64,000 nucleotides of DNA from Myxococcales bacterium (GTDB lineage Bacteria > Myxococcota_A > Polyangia > Polyangiales > Polyangiaceae). The notes beneath the pieces were generated by a model, which worked only from the letters and a program-made list of their open reading frames with translations, did not search any database and was not told where the DNA came from. The position numbers and the translations under genes were made by a program. Within the stretch, counting starts at the first letter, position 1. Each line of letters begins with the position of its first letter. Shown here piece after piece: positions 26,457 to 35,842 of the stretch. The stretch covers positions 620,001-684,000 of the forward strand of contig JADJKB010000008.1 in assembly GCA_016706225.1 (NCBI GenBank). Reading direction: 5' to 3'.

Positions 26457-26789
26457 ATGGCTCGGGTCTCCCGTCGACTGTGGCTGAGCGGGTTCGCCCT
26501 CGCGGCGACCGCCTGTTTGTCGCCGACGCTGCCGCTGCCGCCACCGAGCAAGCCCGTGGTGGAGGGGCCTGATCGCCAGGGAAACGTCACGCTGGACGGC
26601 TACGTCGAGAGTGAGGCGACGGTCTTCGCGGCGAACCTGGGCACCGGCGAGATCCGCGGGCACTTCACCGATCCGACCGGGCACTACCATTTCGAGCTCC
26701 CGGCTGAGGTCGGGGCCGAGCTTCAGCTCTGGTATCAGGTCGGCACCACGACCAGCCCGAGCATCGTGTTCAAGGTGCCGAAGCCCTGA
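26457..26789 (+). CDS. Small lipoprotein with a carboxypeptidase-regulatory-like fold
   Basis: Predicted 110-residue lipoprotein. The signal MARVSRRLWLSGFALAATAC ends in a lipobox cysteine. A Pro-rich spacer follows, then a beta-rich domain (NVTLDGYVESEATVFAANL, then TGHYHFELP) resembling the CarboxypepD_reg/SpaA-like folds that present surface adhesins. An ATG 12 codons earlier is open but would extend the signal unnecessarily. It is divergent from the phosphodiester glycosidase gene (173-base gap) and convergent with the oxidoreductase operon. Real gene likely; function unknown. Confidence 0.65.
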   Translation: MARVSRRLWLSGFALAATACLSPTLPLPPPSKPVVEGPDRQGNVTLDGYVESEATVFAANLGTGEIRGHFTDPTGHYHFELPAEVGAELQLWYQVGTTTSPSIVFKVPKP

Positions 26790-26829
26790 CGAGGCCACGG
26801 CGGGGTAGGCCGGCGCAGCGCCTCCGCCG

Positions 26830-28269
26830 TCAGTCCAGCCGGGTGATGCCCTCGCGCACGGCGCGCACTCCCCAGCGAAACGCCTCGTCGTTCACCGCTA
26901 CGAGCGCCGCCTTTCGGGCGAGGCTCTTGCGCAGCACGGTCAAGAACGAGTCCTCCTCGAGCAGCTTGCACGCCTCCTGCAGCGCGCCGAGGGCGACGAT
27001 GTTCTTCACCACCACACTGCCCAGACTCTGGGCGATGGCAGCGCAAGGCACACCAATCACCCGCACACCCTCGGCGACCTGTGGAGGCTTCTGGATCATG
27101 CTGGTGTCGTAGATCAGCGTGCCGTTCGGACGGACCGACGCCGCGAACTTGTCGAGGCTGGGCGCGTTGAACGCGATCAGAATGTGGGGATCGGGTGCGC
27201 CCGGCGACAGCACTTCTTCCTTCGCCACGTGCACGTCGGCGTACGATGTTCCGCCGCGTGACTCGGGTCCGTAGCTCGGGATGTGGGTTGCGTCGAAGCC
27301 CTCGTTGATGGCGGCCTTTGCCAGGAGCAGCGCCACGGTTTGTGCGCCGTCGCCGCCGGAGCCCGCCAGCTTGATCGAGACGTCGGCCGGGTCGAGGTGC
27401 TCCGGGAACTTCTTGCAGAAGGTCGGCGGCGGCTCGCGCCCCGCCTCGAGCACGTCGAGCACCTGTCCGACGTCGAAGCTCGGCTTCGGCGGATCGAACC
27501 ACGGCTCGCGTTGTTCGTTCTTGATCACGCCGATGGGATACACCTTCGTCATCACGTCGCGGACGTGGGCTTCGCTCTCGGTGGGGGTGAGGCCCCAGTG
27601 AGTCGGGCACTCCGCCAGGATCTCGACGAAGCCAAAACCCCGCCGCTCGACCTGCAGCTCGAGGGCCTTCTTGATGGCTTGTTTGGCCCGCTTGCGGTGT
27701 TTCTGATCGAACAGCGCGCAGCGCTCCACGTACGAGGCACCGTCGAGCTGGGCGATCACCTCCGAGACCTTCATGGGCAGGCCTTGCATCGGGCCACGCC
27801 CCTCCGGGGTCGTGCTCGAGCGCTGCCCCATCAGAGTGGTGGGCGCCATCTGCCCGCCGGTCATGCCGTAGATGGCGTTGTTGACGAAGATGACACTGAT
27901 CGGGATGCCGAGCTGGGCGGCGTGCATGATCTCCGCCAGGCCGATCGAGGCCAGATCACCGTCACCCTGATAACTCACGACGATGGAGTCGGGGTTGGCG
28001 AGTTTGTGGCCGAGCGCCACGGCGGGCGCGCGCCCGTGGGCCGCCTGGGTGTTGCCGGTGTCGAAGTAATAGAACAGGAAGACCGCGCACCCGACCGGCG
28101 AGATCATCACCGTGCGATCCTCGACGCCGAGCTCCACCAGGGCCTCGGCCAGGTATTTGTGGGCGAGGCCGTGGCCACAGCCCGGGCAGTAGTGGGTCGT
28201 TGCACCCTTGAGCCCCTTGCCGTGGGCATGGCGATCGAAGTGTTCGAAGAACGCAGATTCGGGGCTCAT
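26830..28269 (-). CDS. 2-oxoacid:ferredoxin oxidoreductase, fused beta-gamma subunits
   Basis: Predicted 479-residue protein catalysing, with the next protein, CoA-dependent oxidative decarboxylation of a 2-oxoacid with ferredoxin reduction. Residues 1-~280 are the thiamine-diphosphate beta subunit: HYCPGCGHG, GDGDLASIGLAEIMHAAQ, FVNNAIYGMTGGQMAPTT. Residues ~300-479 are the gamma subunit: IKLAGSGGDGAQTVALLLAKA, SYGPESRGGTSYADVH. In most organisms these are separate polypeptides. The start overlaps the stop of the alpha gene by ATGA. Motif content suggests a 2-oxoglutarate- or branched-chain-type enzyme rather than pyruvate oxidoreductase, but the substrate cannot be read with certainty. Confidence 0.9.
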   Translation of the reverse strand: MSPESAFFEHFDRHAHGKGLKGATTHYCPGCGHGLAHKYLAEALVELGVEDRTVMISPVGCAVFLFYYFDTGNTQAAHGRAPAVALGHKLANPDSIVVSYQGDGDLASIGLAEIMHAAQLGIPISVIFVNNAIYGMTGGQMAPTTLMGQRSSTTPEGRGPMQGLPMKVSEVIAQLDGASYVERCALFDQKHRKRAKQAIKKALELQVERRGFGFVEILAECPTHWGLTPTESEAHVRDVMTKVYPIGVIKNEQREPWFDPPKPSFDVGQVLDVLEAGREPPPTFCKKFPEHLDPADVSIKLAGSGGDGAQTVALLLAKAAINEGFDATHIPSYGPESRGGTSYADVHVAKEEVLSPGAPDPHILIAFNAPSLDKFAASVRPNGTLIYDTSMIQKPPQVAEGVRVIGVPCAAIAQSLGSVVVKNIVALGALQEACKLLEEDSFLTVLRKSLARKAALVAVNDEAFRWGVRAVREGITRLD

Positions 28270-29642
28270 TGCATCACCTCCGTCAGTGGACGCACGGTCT
28301 CGTAGATCTCCTGAGCCGTGGGCAGAATGCCGCCCATGTGGCGCAGGTGGTGGAGGGCAACGCCCTGAACGTCAGCGTGGTGGAGCGCCAGCCGCAGCTC
28401 GTCCTCGAGCTGCCCGTCGCTCGCCTCGACGACGACGATGCGCTGCACGTGGCCGAGCAGCTGTTTGAGATCGTCGATGGGGAAGGGCCAGATGCTGATC
28501 GGCTGGAACAGCCCGACCGGCCGCCCCTCCCGCCGCAGGCGTTCGACCGCCGACTTCGACATACGAGCCGGCGTGTTGCACGCGATGACCAGGGTGCGGG
28601 CGTCGTCGGCGCGATGACTCTTCGAGCGCTGCTCGTGCTTCTGCATCGAGCGATACTTCGCGCTGAGATGTTCGTTGTGGCGCTCGAGATCGTTCCAGTC
28701 CTGGAAAATCGAGCTGTTCAGGTTGCCGCGGTGCGCGGCGTCACCGTAGACGGACCACTCGGGGAGCCCCGGTTCGATCATGCAGTCGGGCAGACTGACG
28801 CGACCGGTGATCTGACCCAGGTAGCCGTCCGCCGCCACGATCACCGGATTTCGGTACTTGAAGGCCAGCTCGAAGGCCAGGAACGTCAGGTCGAGCATCT
28901 CTTGCGGTGACGTCGGCGCGAGCACGATGGCGTGGGTGTTGCCATGCCCGAGCCCGCGGCACGCGAGCTTGATGTCACTCTGCTCGGGACCGATGTAACC
29001 GAGCCCGGGACCGGGTCGCATCACGTTGATGAACACCGCGGGCAGCTCGGTCCCGATCAGGTAGCTGATCCCCTCGAGCATGAGGCTGAAACCCGGCGAG
29101 CTGGTGAAGGTCATCGTCGGCAGACCGGCCCCGCCGGTGCCGTACATGTGGTTGACCGTCGCTACCTCGCTGCACGCCTGCAGGAACACCCCGCCGAGCT
29201 TCGGCAAGAGCTTGGCCAAGAGCTCGGCGCCCTCCGTCGAGGGCGTGATCGGATAGCCAAACACGTGGCGGCAGCCCGCCAGGATCGCGCCGACGGCTGC
29301 GGCGTGGTTGCCCTTCAGCACCATCGGCTCGGTCTTGGGCAGCGCAAGCCGGCGGTCGGGGATCGCCTGCGGCTTCGGGCGCGGCGCTCGCTCTCCGAAC
29401 AGATGTGCGGGGTGCTCGAGCTCGTAGATTTCGTGGCCGAGTCCGTAGGGCTCGGGGCAAGCCGACAGGCAGAGTCCGCAGTGGTTGCACAGGTCGTAGT
29501 CGATGTGGACGGGGATCAGCCCGGAGGTCTGATCGATCTCGGTCCCGGCGACGATGGCGTGTTTTGGACACGCATCGACGCAACGCCCGCAGCCCTTGCA
29601 GAGCTCGGACGTGATCAGGACCTCGGGTCTCTCTTTGGCCAT
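28266..29642 (-). CDS. 2-oxoacid:ferredoxin oxidoreductase, fused ferredoxin-alpha subunits
   Basis: Predicted 458-residue partner of the beta-gamma protein. An N-terminal ferredoxin domain with two 4Fe-4S motifs (CKGCGRCVDACP at ~15-26 and CNHCGLCLSACP at ~52-63) takes the place of a separate delta subunit. The alpha subunit follows: LKGNHAAAVGAILAGC, FGYPITPSTEGAELLAKLLP, TFTSSPGFSLMLEGISYLIG, INVMRPGPGLGY. All four subunit functions are therefore carried by two proteins. ATG at 29642. The 250 bases separating it from rimO contain no gene I can support and may hold the promoter. Confidence 0.9.
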   Translation of the reverse strand: MAKERPEVLITSELCKGCGRCVDACPKHAIVAGTEIDQTSGLIPVHIDYDLCNHCGLCLSACPEPYGLGHEIYELEHPAHLFGERAPRPKPQAIPDRRLALPKTEPMVLKGNHAAAVGAILAGCRHVFGYPITPSTEGAELLAKLLPKLGGVFLQACSEVATVNHMYGTGGAGLPTMTFTSSPGFSLMLEGISYLIGTELPAVFINVMRPGPGLGYIGPEQSDIKLACRGLGHGNTHAIVLAPTSPQEMLDLTFLAFELAFKYRNPVIVAADGYLGQITGRVSLPDCMIEPGLPEWSVYGDAAHRGNLNSSIFQDWNDLERHNEHLSAKYRSMQKHEQRSKSHRADDARTLVIACNTPARMSKSAVERLRREGRPVGLFQPISIWPFPIDDLKQLLGHVQRIVVVEASDGQLEDELRLALHHADVQGVALHHLRHMGGILPTAQEIYETVRPLTEVMQ

Positions 29643-29892
29643 GGCTAGCTCTTCCTTTGCGGTCGAGGAGCCGGGGCGCTTCCGTCGCTGCGGCTCGTGG
29701 TGCCGGTCGCTTCGCGAATGTGATGCACGATCGGGTACGGTCTCAGCTGCCCATCATGCTCGTCTCGCTCAAGCTATCCCGCTTCGGCACAGCTCACGTC
29801 GGCAACCTTTGCGTGCGGCTTCGCCGCCGTGGTTCCCGAGGAGTTCACACGAGGGAGGACGGGCGGAAGGAGGCTCTCGCGTGAGGGCCGGC

Positions 29893-31360
29893 TCAGCCGT
29901 TTCCGGGCACGGTTCGCAGCGACACGCGGCGGCCATCGCTGGCGCGGTGGACGACGCCCGCGCCCGCGCCATGCGGCGCTCGTGTCCCGCGGGCTCGCGG
30001 GCTCGCCTCGTCGATGACCTCCCCGAGCAGGTCGTAGTCGGTCGTGCGTTCGACGCGCACGCGCCGCATCTGACCTGGCCGGACCTCGGCGCCCGAGAGG
30101 AAGACCTGGCCGTCGATGTCCGGGGCCTGCCCGGCGTGCCGGCCGACCATCACCAGCTCACTCTCTTCACTCGGTCCTTCGACCAGCACGTCGAGCTCCG
30201 TGCCGATCAGGGCCCGGTGTTTCTCTCGGCTGATCTTGCGCTGGAGCGCCATCAGTTTCTTGGCGCGCGACGCGGCCACTCGTGCGGGCACCTTGTCCGA
30301 GAAGGCGTGGCTCGGCGCGGTCTCTTCGTCGGAGAAACGGAACACTCCCATGCGGTCGAAGCGGGCCCAGCGCACGAACTCACACAGCTCCTCGAATTCG
30401 GCCTCGGTCTCGCCCGGGTGCCCGACGATGAACGCGGTCCGGAAGGTCAGGTTCGGGACCCGCTCGCGCAGGCGCGAGACCAGCTCCCGCAGGCGCGCCC
30501 CGCCGTGCCCGCGGCGCATGCGCCGGAGCATGGCGTCGGCCGCGTGCTGTAGCGGCATGTCCACGTAAGGCACGACGCGCTCGTGGTTGGCCAGGAGCTC
30601 CGATCAGATCGTCGCCGAGCTTCTCGGGGTAGAGGTAGAACAAACGCACCCAGCGGATGCCCGCCACGTTCGCCACGCGCGCCACGAGCTCGGTGAGCGT
30701 CGAGCTTCGCTTCGAATCGCGCCCGTACGAGACGGTGTCCTGGGACACCAGGTTGATCTCGAGCACGCCCGCGTCCGCAAGGCGCTTCACCTCTTCGACC
30801 ACGTCGGCGGGAGCACGGGAGCGCTGCACCCCGCGCAGCTGCGGGATCACACAGAACGAACACTTGCGGTTGCAGCCCTCGGCGATCTTCACGTACGCAC
30901 TTGCGCCGCGGGTCGAGAGGGTGCGCGGGTCACGGGCCCTCACCACCCAGTCGGCCGGATTGCCAACCAGAATGCGCTCTGCCTTGCCTGTGAGCACCTG
31001 TTCGAGCTTCAGCATGTCGCTCGAGCCGAGCAGGTGGTCCACCTCCGGCAGACCCTCCGCGAGCTCGTCGGGGTGACGCTGGCTCAAGCAGCCGGTCACC
31101 ACGAGCTTGTCGCAGCTGCCGTTCTGTTTGTGGCGCCCGAGCTCGAGGATCGTGTCGATGCTCTCCTTCTTGGCGGCGTCGATGAAACCGCAGGTGTTGA
31201 CCACGATCACCGTGGCGTCCGCCGCGTCTGCGACATGGCGAAACCCCGCGCGCTCGGCGACACCGAGCATGACCTCGCTGTCCACGCGGTTCTTGGGGCA
31301 ACCGAGCGAGACGAAGTGGATGGTCTTTCGAGGAGCGCGGGCCACGGGGACGGGGCTCAT
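29893..31360 (-). CDS. rimO: Ribosomal protein S12 methylthiotransferase RimO (frameshifted as given)
   Basis: Radical-SAM enzyme that methylthiolates an Asp of ribosomal protein S12; 488 residues if one extra base is removed. Seen: N-terminal IHFVSLGCPKNRVDSE and NTCGFIDAAKKE of the MTTase domain, radical-SAM CNRKCSFC, QDTVSYGRD, then FYLYPEKLGDDLI. There the frame breaks at about 30600. The expected continuation ELLANHERVVPYVDMPLQH lies in another frame and resumes with PYVDMPLQHAADAMLRRMRR and the C-terminal TRAM domain (LIGTELDVLVEGPS). A surplus C at 30600/30601 accounts for it exactly. The gene lies 37 bases after an unknown exported-protein gene, on the same strand. The last ~35 residues are an Arg/Gly-rich tail not usual for RimO. 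Confidence 0.85.
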
Positions 31361-31397
31361 AACCCCGCGGGCTCGCTTTGACCAGGCTCGGGCCGAT

Positions 31398-32279
31398 TCA
31401 GAAGCTGCCCACGGCGCGGATCCCGGTCGGGGAGACGCCCAAGCGGAGCGAGGCGCTCGGTCTGTCATCGCTGGGTTTGCTGGCGGTCAAGAACAGCACG
31501 CCGGCGCCTGCCAAGGCGGCGACCCCGACGCCCAACGAGACGTCGGCGATCAAGAAATCTCGCTGCATGTCGTTGAACTCGGCGCGGCGGCTGCCGTCAC
31601 AACCCGGGGAGCAGGCCTCGAGCTTTTGTTGTTTCGAGCGACCCGTGAGGCCGAAGTAGGAAAACGAGGCGAGCCCGAGCACTCCGACGCCGGCCAACAC
31701 GTAGGGCAGCACACTCTGTGTTGGCGGTGACGCCGTCGTGCGGGCGGAGTGGGCCGGGGGTGACACGGGTTCGTTCGCGGGTTTGGTCTCCGCCGGCTGC
31801 TTTTCTGCCGCCGGTGTTTGCGACGACAGCTCCACACCCACCGGGCGCAGCCGCTCGCCCTCGCGCACCACCACCTTCTTGTCGAAGCTCCGACCATCTG
31901 CCAGCTCGAAGTGCACCAAGTGGGCTCCCGGATTGACGGCGACCCCACTTCCGTCGAGGCGGCTCTGCATCAGCTTGCCGTCGACCGAGACCTTCGCCTC
32001 GGCAATGTCGTCGCCACCCACGTTGCGCACGTAGAACACGACCGTCGGTATCTCGGCGTTGAGCGCCTCCAAGAAGCGACCGCAGTCCGAGCGGATCATG
32101 GCGGGACAAGACCGTTGTGTGCAGCGTGAGAGCTCGGCCTTCGCGCCGACGAGGTCGTTCTTTCCCCGGAGCTCTTGCGCGCGGCCGTGGGCATCGATGC
32201 AGGATTGTTTGTCTTCGGCGTGAGCCGGCGACGCCGACAGGCAAAGCCCGAGGCAGAGCAGAAGTTTTGCAGAGCGCAT
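31398..32279 (-). CDS. Exported protein of unknown function coupled to a Ser/Thr kinase
   Basis: Predicted 293-residue protein. A signal peptide (LLLCLGLCLSASPAHA) is followed by a cysteine-containing helical segment (QSCIDAHGRAQELRGKNDL), a beta domain like the PEGA fold (VSVDGKLMQSRLDGSGVAV, then PGAHLVHFEL), a Pro/Thr-rich linker, and two hydrophobic helices near the C-terminus. Such proteins commonly follow PEGA/Hanks kinases in Myxococcota. Its ATG overlaps the kinase stop (TGATG), so the two are coupled and it may be a partner or substrate. Function not known. Confidence 0.7.
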   Translation of the reverse strand: MRSAKLLLCLGLCLSASPAHAEDKQSCIDAHGRAQELRGKNDLVGAKAELSRCTQRSCPAMIRSDCGRFLEALNAEIPTVVFYVRNVGGDDIAEAKVSVDGKLMQSRLDGSGVAVNPGAHLVHFELADGRSFDKKVVVREGERLRPVGVELSSQTPAAEKQPAETKPANEPVSPPAHSARTTASPPTQSVLPYVLAGVGVLGLASFSYFGLTGRSKQQKLEACSPGCDGSRRAEFNDMQRDFLIADVSLGVGVAALAGAGVLFLTASKPSDDRPSASLRLGVSPTGIRAVGSF

Positions 32280-33787
32280 CAGAAGCATTCCGGCAAATAG
32301 CGCTTGATGCCCTTGTCGTCGATGACGTAGGGCGGATTGCAGCCAGGTTTTCCGGCTGCTGGGGCCGGACGGCGGGGCTGAGGTCTGGCGGTCGCCGCGG
32401 CCTTGCCCGCATCCACCGCCGGAGGTTCTTCGATTGGGGCTGGTGTCGCCGTGGGCGCTGCAACGGAGGGCGTTGGCGGAGGCGCCTCGGCGGTCGCCGT
32501 CTGGAGCGCGCTCGGCGGGGGCTCGCCGCTCGCGGTCTGGGCTCGCTCCGTCGCAGTGCCGGGGCGGAAGAAGATGGCGCCGGCGATCAGCACCCCCGCG
32601 AGCAGCAGCGCAAACGCGATCAGGCCGAAGCGCGCGCCGCGGGCGGGGGCGCGCATCGAAGCGACGATCGCGCCGGCGGTGCGAGCCGAATCCCCGGCGA
32701 GCAGCTGGGCGTGGCTCGCGCGGGCGCTGGGGGTGTGCAGCTCGGTTGGCAAGTCGTTGCCTGGCGCTGAATTCAGAGAGAGACGACCGGAGCCGCTCTC
32801 GTCCCCATCGGCCTTCGCCGCACGCGCAACGAGCGCCGCTTGGTGTGCCAAGTGCTCGCTGGCAACCTCCCGCACGTACTCGCCGACGACGAGCTGCGAC
32901 GCCGCGGTCACGGCGCCCTCGAGGGCCGCCGCGAACTCTCGTGCCGTAGCAAATCGCAGTTCCGCGCGTTTTTCCAGCGCCCGCAGCACGACGACGTCGA
33001 GCGCGGGCGGTGCCTCGGGAGAGAGCTGGCTGGGGGGCTCCGGCGTGCGCTCCATCACGGCGCGAATCGTCGCTCCGGCTTCCTCGCCGTGAAACAGTCG
33101 CTGCCCCGTGAGCAGCTCCCAGAGCACGATGCCCATGGCGTGGATGTCGACCCGCCTCTCTGCCGGGGCTCCGGCGAGTTGCTCCGGTGCCATGTAGCCG
33201 AGCTTGCCCTTGAGCGCGCCTTGTTCGGTCGATTGCAGTCGGAAGGTCGCCTTCGCAACGCCGAAATCGAGCAGGTGTGGCACCCCTTCGACCCCGAGCA
33301 TGATGTTCTGGGGTGAGACGTCGCGGTGGATGATGCCAAGCAGCTCGCCGTTGTCGTCGCGCGCCTCGTGCGCCGCGTGGAGCCCATGCAAAGCTCCGAT
33401 GATGGCTGCGGCCGTGATCCCGACGGGGACGCGCCCCCCGCGTTTCTGCTCGTTGCGGAACAGGAGCGACAGCGGTGCGCCGCGCACGTATTCCATGACC
33501 AGGAACAGCTCACCGTCGAGCGCCAGGGCGTCCAGGGTCGAGACCACGTTCGGGTGCTGCACCCGGGCGGTCAGGCGCGCTTCATCGAGCAACCGGGCGA
33601 GCCCTCCCGAGTCTGCACCGATGTCGTCCCGCAGTCGTTTGATCGCGACGACCTTGCTGAAACCAATCGGACCCACCAGACGCCCGAGGTGCACAGTTGC
33701 CATGCCGCCCGCCGCAATCGGCTCATGCAGGATGTAACGACCAACGGTGCGGGGGCCGACTGGAGGCAAGACGTTCAAGAATATCAT
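32279..33787 (-). CDS. Membrane Ser/Thr protein kinase
   Basis: Predicted 502-residue Hanks-type kinase. Kinase domain at about residues 15-290: IAAGGMATVHLG, VAIK50, HRDVSPQN (HRD 154-156), LDFGVAK (DFG 174-176), GYMAPEQLAG. An Ala/Ser-rich juxtamembrane segment, one helix (FGLIAFALLLAGVLIAGAIFF) and a Pro/Ala-rich extracellular tail ending CNPPYVIDDKGIKRYLPECF follow; the two cysteines may form a disulfide. ATG 33787 chosen because the open frame upstream is Arg/Pro-rich and without homology signs. It heads the run kinase, exported protein, rimO on the minus strand and is divergent from the lipoprotein at 33899. Confidence 0.9.
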   Translation of the reverse strand: MIFLNVLPPVGPRTVGRYILHEPIAAGGMATVHLGRLVGPIGFSKVVAIKRLRDDIGADSGGLARLLDEARLTARVQHPNVVSTLDALALDGELFLVMEYVRGAPLSLLFRNEQKRGGRVPVGITAAAIIGALHGLHAAHEARDDNGELLGIIHRDVSPQNIMLGVEGVPHLLDFGVAKATFRLQSTEQGALKGKLGYMAPEQLAGAPAERRVDIHAMGIVLWELLTGQRLFHGEEAGATIRAVMERTPEPPSQLSPEAPPALDVVVLRALEKRAELRFATAREFAAALEGAVTAASQLVVGEYVREVASEHLAHQAALVARAAKADGDESGSGRLSLNSAPGNDLPTELHTPSARASHAQLLAGDSARTAGAIVASMRAPARGARFGLIAFALLLAGVLIAGAIFFRPGTATERAQTASGEPPPSALQTATAEAPPPTPSVAAPTATPAPIEEPPAVDAGKAAATARPQPRRPAPAAGKPGCNPPYVIDDKGIKRYLPECF

Positions 33788-33898
33788 GGCCCGGCGGCCA
33801 GGGGGCGGGCCGATCGGCGACGCTTGACTCGGGGGCTTTTCGCGCCGAAGGTCGGGCACGAAGTGGAGCTTTCGGCCGGGATCACGCGGGGGGTCTCG

Positions 33899-34702
33899 AT
33901 GGTGGCGGCCGTGCTCGCGACCTTTGGTTGTTCGCTGGCGGCTCCGAGCGAGGACGAGATCTTTGGGGGGCCGAAGCTGTATCGACCGGCTGCGGGCACC
34001 TACACCTACGATGGGGCGTTGCACCAGTCGTTCGACATCCCCGCCCTCAGCGCCAAGACACCCCAGGACTTCACTGGATTTTCACTGGCCAGTGTCACCC
34101 ACGAAGCGGCGGGCTGCTGGAAGTTCCGTCTGAACGCCAGCGTCGATACCTCCCCGCCGTTCTGGGAAGAGAGCTCGCTGTGCTCCGATGATGGCAACCT
34201 CGAGCGCGCTCGTGTCGTTCAGCTCGTCAAGGTCCAGAGCCTCGGTAGCGAGACCCAGACGACCATCGATTGCAACCCCGCAGATCGCCAGATCCGCGCG
34301 GGCATGCAGGTGGGTGACCAGTGGAGTCTGGTGTGCTCCGGCAGCAGCAGCACGAAGCCGGACACGTTCGACTTTTCGTACCCGTTCCAGTCGGCGGGCA
34401 CCTACACGTTCGTGGGAGAAGAAGAATCAACGGTGGGCTCCAAGAAGCTCGCGACCTATCACTTCTCCGAGGCGCGGCAGATCTCCGGCACGAACCCGGC
34501 GGGCGAGGGGTCTTATACCGGTACGACGGCCACCGAGATCTGGCTCTCCAAGCGGGACGCTCTGCTGGTGAAACGCACGGGCTCGGTGTCCTTGAGCACC
34601 GACACCGGCAACAAGACCCTCGGCACCATCGACTACACCGAGACGAGCAGCTGGCAGCTGTTGGCGACGGAGCCCGCCCCGCTCGCGGACGGCGGCACCT
34701 GA
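33899..34702 (+). CDS. Probable exported beta-rich lipoprotein, function unknown
   Basis: Predicted 267 residues from the ATG at 33899 (MVAAVLATFGCSLAAPSEDE). The short hydrophobic start and the cysteine suggest a lipoprotein, though the lipobox (TFGC) is atypical and the N-terminus lacks basic residues. A non-ATG start farther upstream is possible. The mature part is rich in Thr/Ser/Gly beta strands, with YTYDGALHQSFDIP, WKFRLNAS and a pair of possible disulfides. It is divergent from the kinase and convergent with carA, 12 bases apart. No family recognised. Confidence 0.6.
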   Translation: MVAAVLATFGCSLAAPSEDEIFGGPKLYRPAAGTYTYDGALHQSFDIPALSAKTPQDFTGFSLASVTHEAAGCWKFRLNASVDTSPPFWEESSLCSDDGNLERARVVQLVKVQSLGSETQTTIDCNPADRQIRAGMQVGDQWSLVCSGSSSTKPDTFDFSYPFQSAGTYTFVGEEESTVGSKKLATYHFSEARQISGTNPAGEGSYTGTTATEIWLSKRDALLVKRTGSVSLSTDTGNKTLGTIDYTETSSWQLLATEPAPLADGGT

Positions 34703-34714
34703 GCCCGCGACAAG

Positions 34715-35842
34715 TCACGCGCCCATCAAGCGGCGGAAACGCTCGAACAGATACAGAGCGTCGTGGGGGCCAGCTGCGGCCTCCGGGTGATACTGCACGC
34801 TGAAGGCCCGGGCCTCGGGGGCCTCGAGCCCCTCGCTCGTGCCGTCGTTCAAATGCACGTGGGTCGAGCGGGCCCGCCCTTCGAGGGACGCGACGTCGAC
34901 CACGAAGCCGTGGTTCTGCGTGGTGATCTCCACGCGGCCCGTCGACAGATCTTTCACGGGCTGATTCAAGCCGCGGTGACCGAACTTCAACTTGTAGGTG
35001 CGGCCGCCGAGCGCCAGGGCGAGCAGCTGGTGGCCCAGACAAATGCCGAAGATGGGTTTCTTGCCGAGCAGGTCCCGGATGCTCTTCACGGCGTAGGTGA
35101 CGGCGGCGGGATCGCCGGGCCCACTCGAGAGGAAGATGCCATCGGGGGACAGCGCGAGGATCTCCGCGGCGGTCGAGCTCGCGGGCACCGCCGTGACGCG
35201 GAAGCCGCTGTCCACCAGGCAGCGCAAGATGTTCTTCTTGGCGCCGAAGTCCACGGCCACCACGTGGGGAGTGGTGTCGCCGGCTGCGCCGCCCAGCTGG
35301 CCCACGCTCCAAGCCCCGCGCCCCTCGCTGAACTCGTAGCGGGTCTTGGGTGTGACGCGCGCGGCGAGGTCGAGTCCCTCCATGCTCGGCAGCGCTCGGG
35401 CGCGCTCGACCAGGACGTGCGGAGCTTCGGTTCCAATGCAGCCGTTCTGCGCGCCCTTGTCGCGGATCAGGCGAGTCAAACGCCGGGTGTCGACGCCGCC
35501 GATGGCGGTGACGCCGTGACGCGCGAGATAAGTGTCCAGGGTCTCTCGAGCGCGCCAGTTGGAGGCCCCCAGGCTCGGATCCCGCACGATGAAGCCGGCG
35601 ACCTGCGGGCGACCATCGACGGACTCGTCGTCTTCCGGGGTGATGCCGGTGTTGCCGATCTGCGGCGCCGTCATCGTGACGATCTGCCCGGTGTAGCTCG
35701 GGTCGGTGAGCACCTCTTGGTAGCCGGTCATGCCGGTCGTGAACACGACCTCACCGCCCGCCGGGGCGTCGGCGCCGAACGAGAACCCGTCGAACACGGT
35801 CCCGTCCGCCAGGGCTAGGTGGGCCTTCGCTCCGCCGCTCAT
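34715..35842 (-). CDS. carA: Carbamoyl-phosphate synthase small chain
   Basis: 375 residues, the usual length. It releases ammonia from glutamine and passes it to CarB for carbamoyl phosphate, feeding pyrimidine and arginine synthesis. Seen: N-terminal CPSase domain (LALADGTVFDGFSFG; VVFTTGMTGYQEVLTDPSY) and C-terminal class I amidotransferase with the nucleophile Cys in FGICLGHQLLALALGG and the His/Glu pair in VQYHPEAAAGP. ATG overlaps the pyrC stop as ATGA, so the two genes are coupled. carB is not in the window. Confidence 0.97.
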   Translation of the reverse strand: MSGGAKAHLALADGTVFDGFSFGADAPAGGEVVFTTGMTGYQEVLTDPSYTGQIVTMTAPQIGNTGITPEDDESVDGRPQVAGFIVRDPSLGASNWRARETLDTYLARHGVTAIGGVDTRRLTRLIRDKGAQNGCIGTEAPHVLVERARALPSMEGLDLAARVTPKTRYEFSEGRGAWSVGQLGGAAGDTTPHVVAVDFGAKKNILRCLVDSGFRVTAVPASSTAAEILALSPDGIFLSSGPGDPAAVTYAVKSIRDLLGKKPIFGICLGHQLLALALGGRTYKLKFGHRGLNQPVKDLSTGRVEITTQNHGFVVDVASLEGRARSTHVHLNDGTSEGLEAPEARAFSVQYHPEAAAGPHDALYLFERFRRLMGA

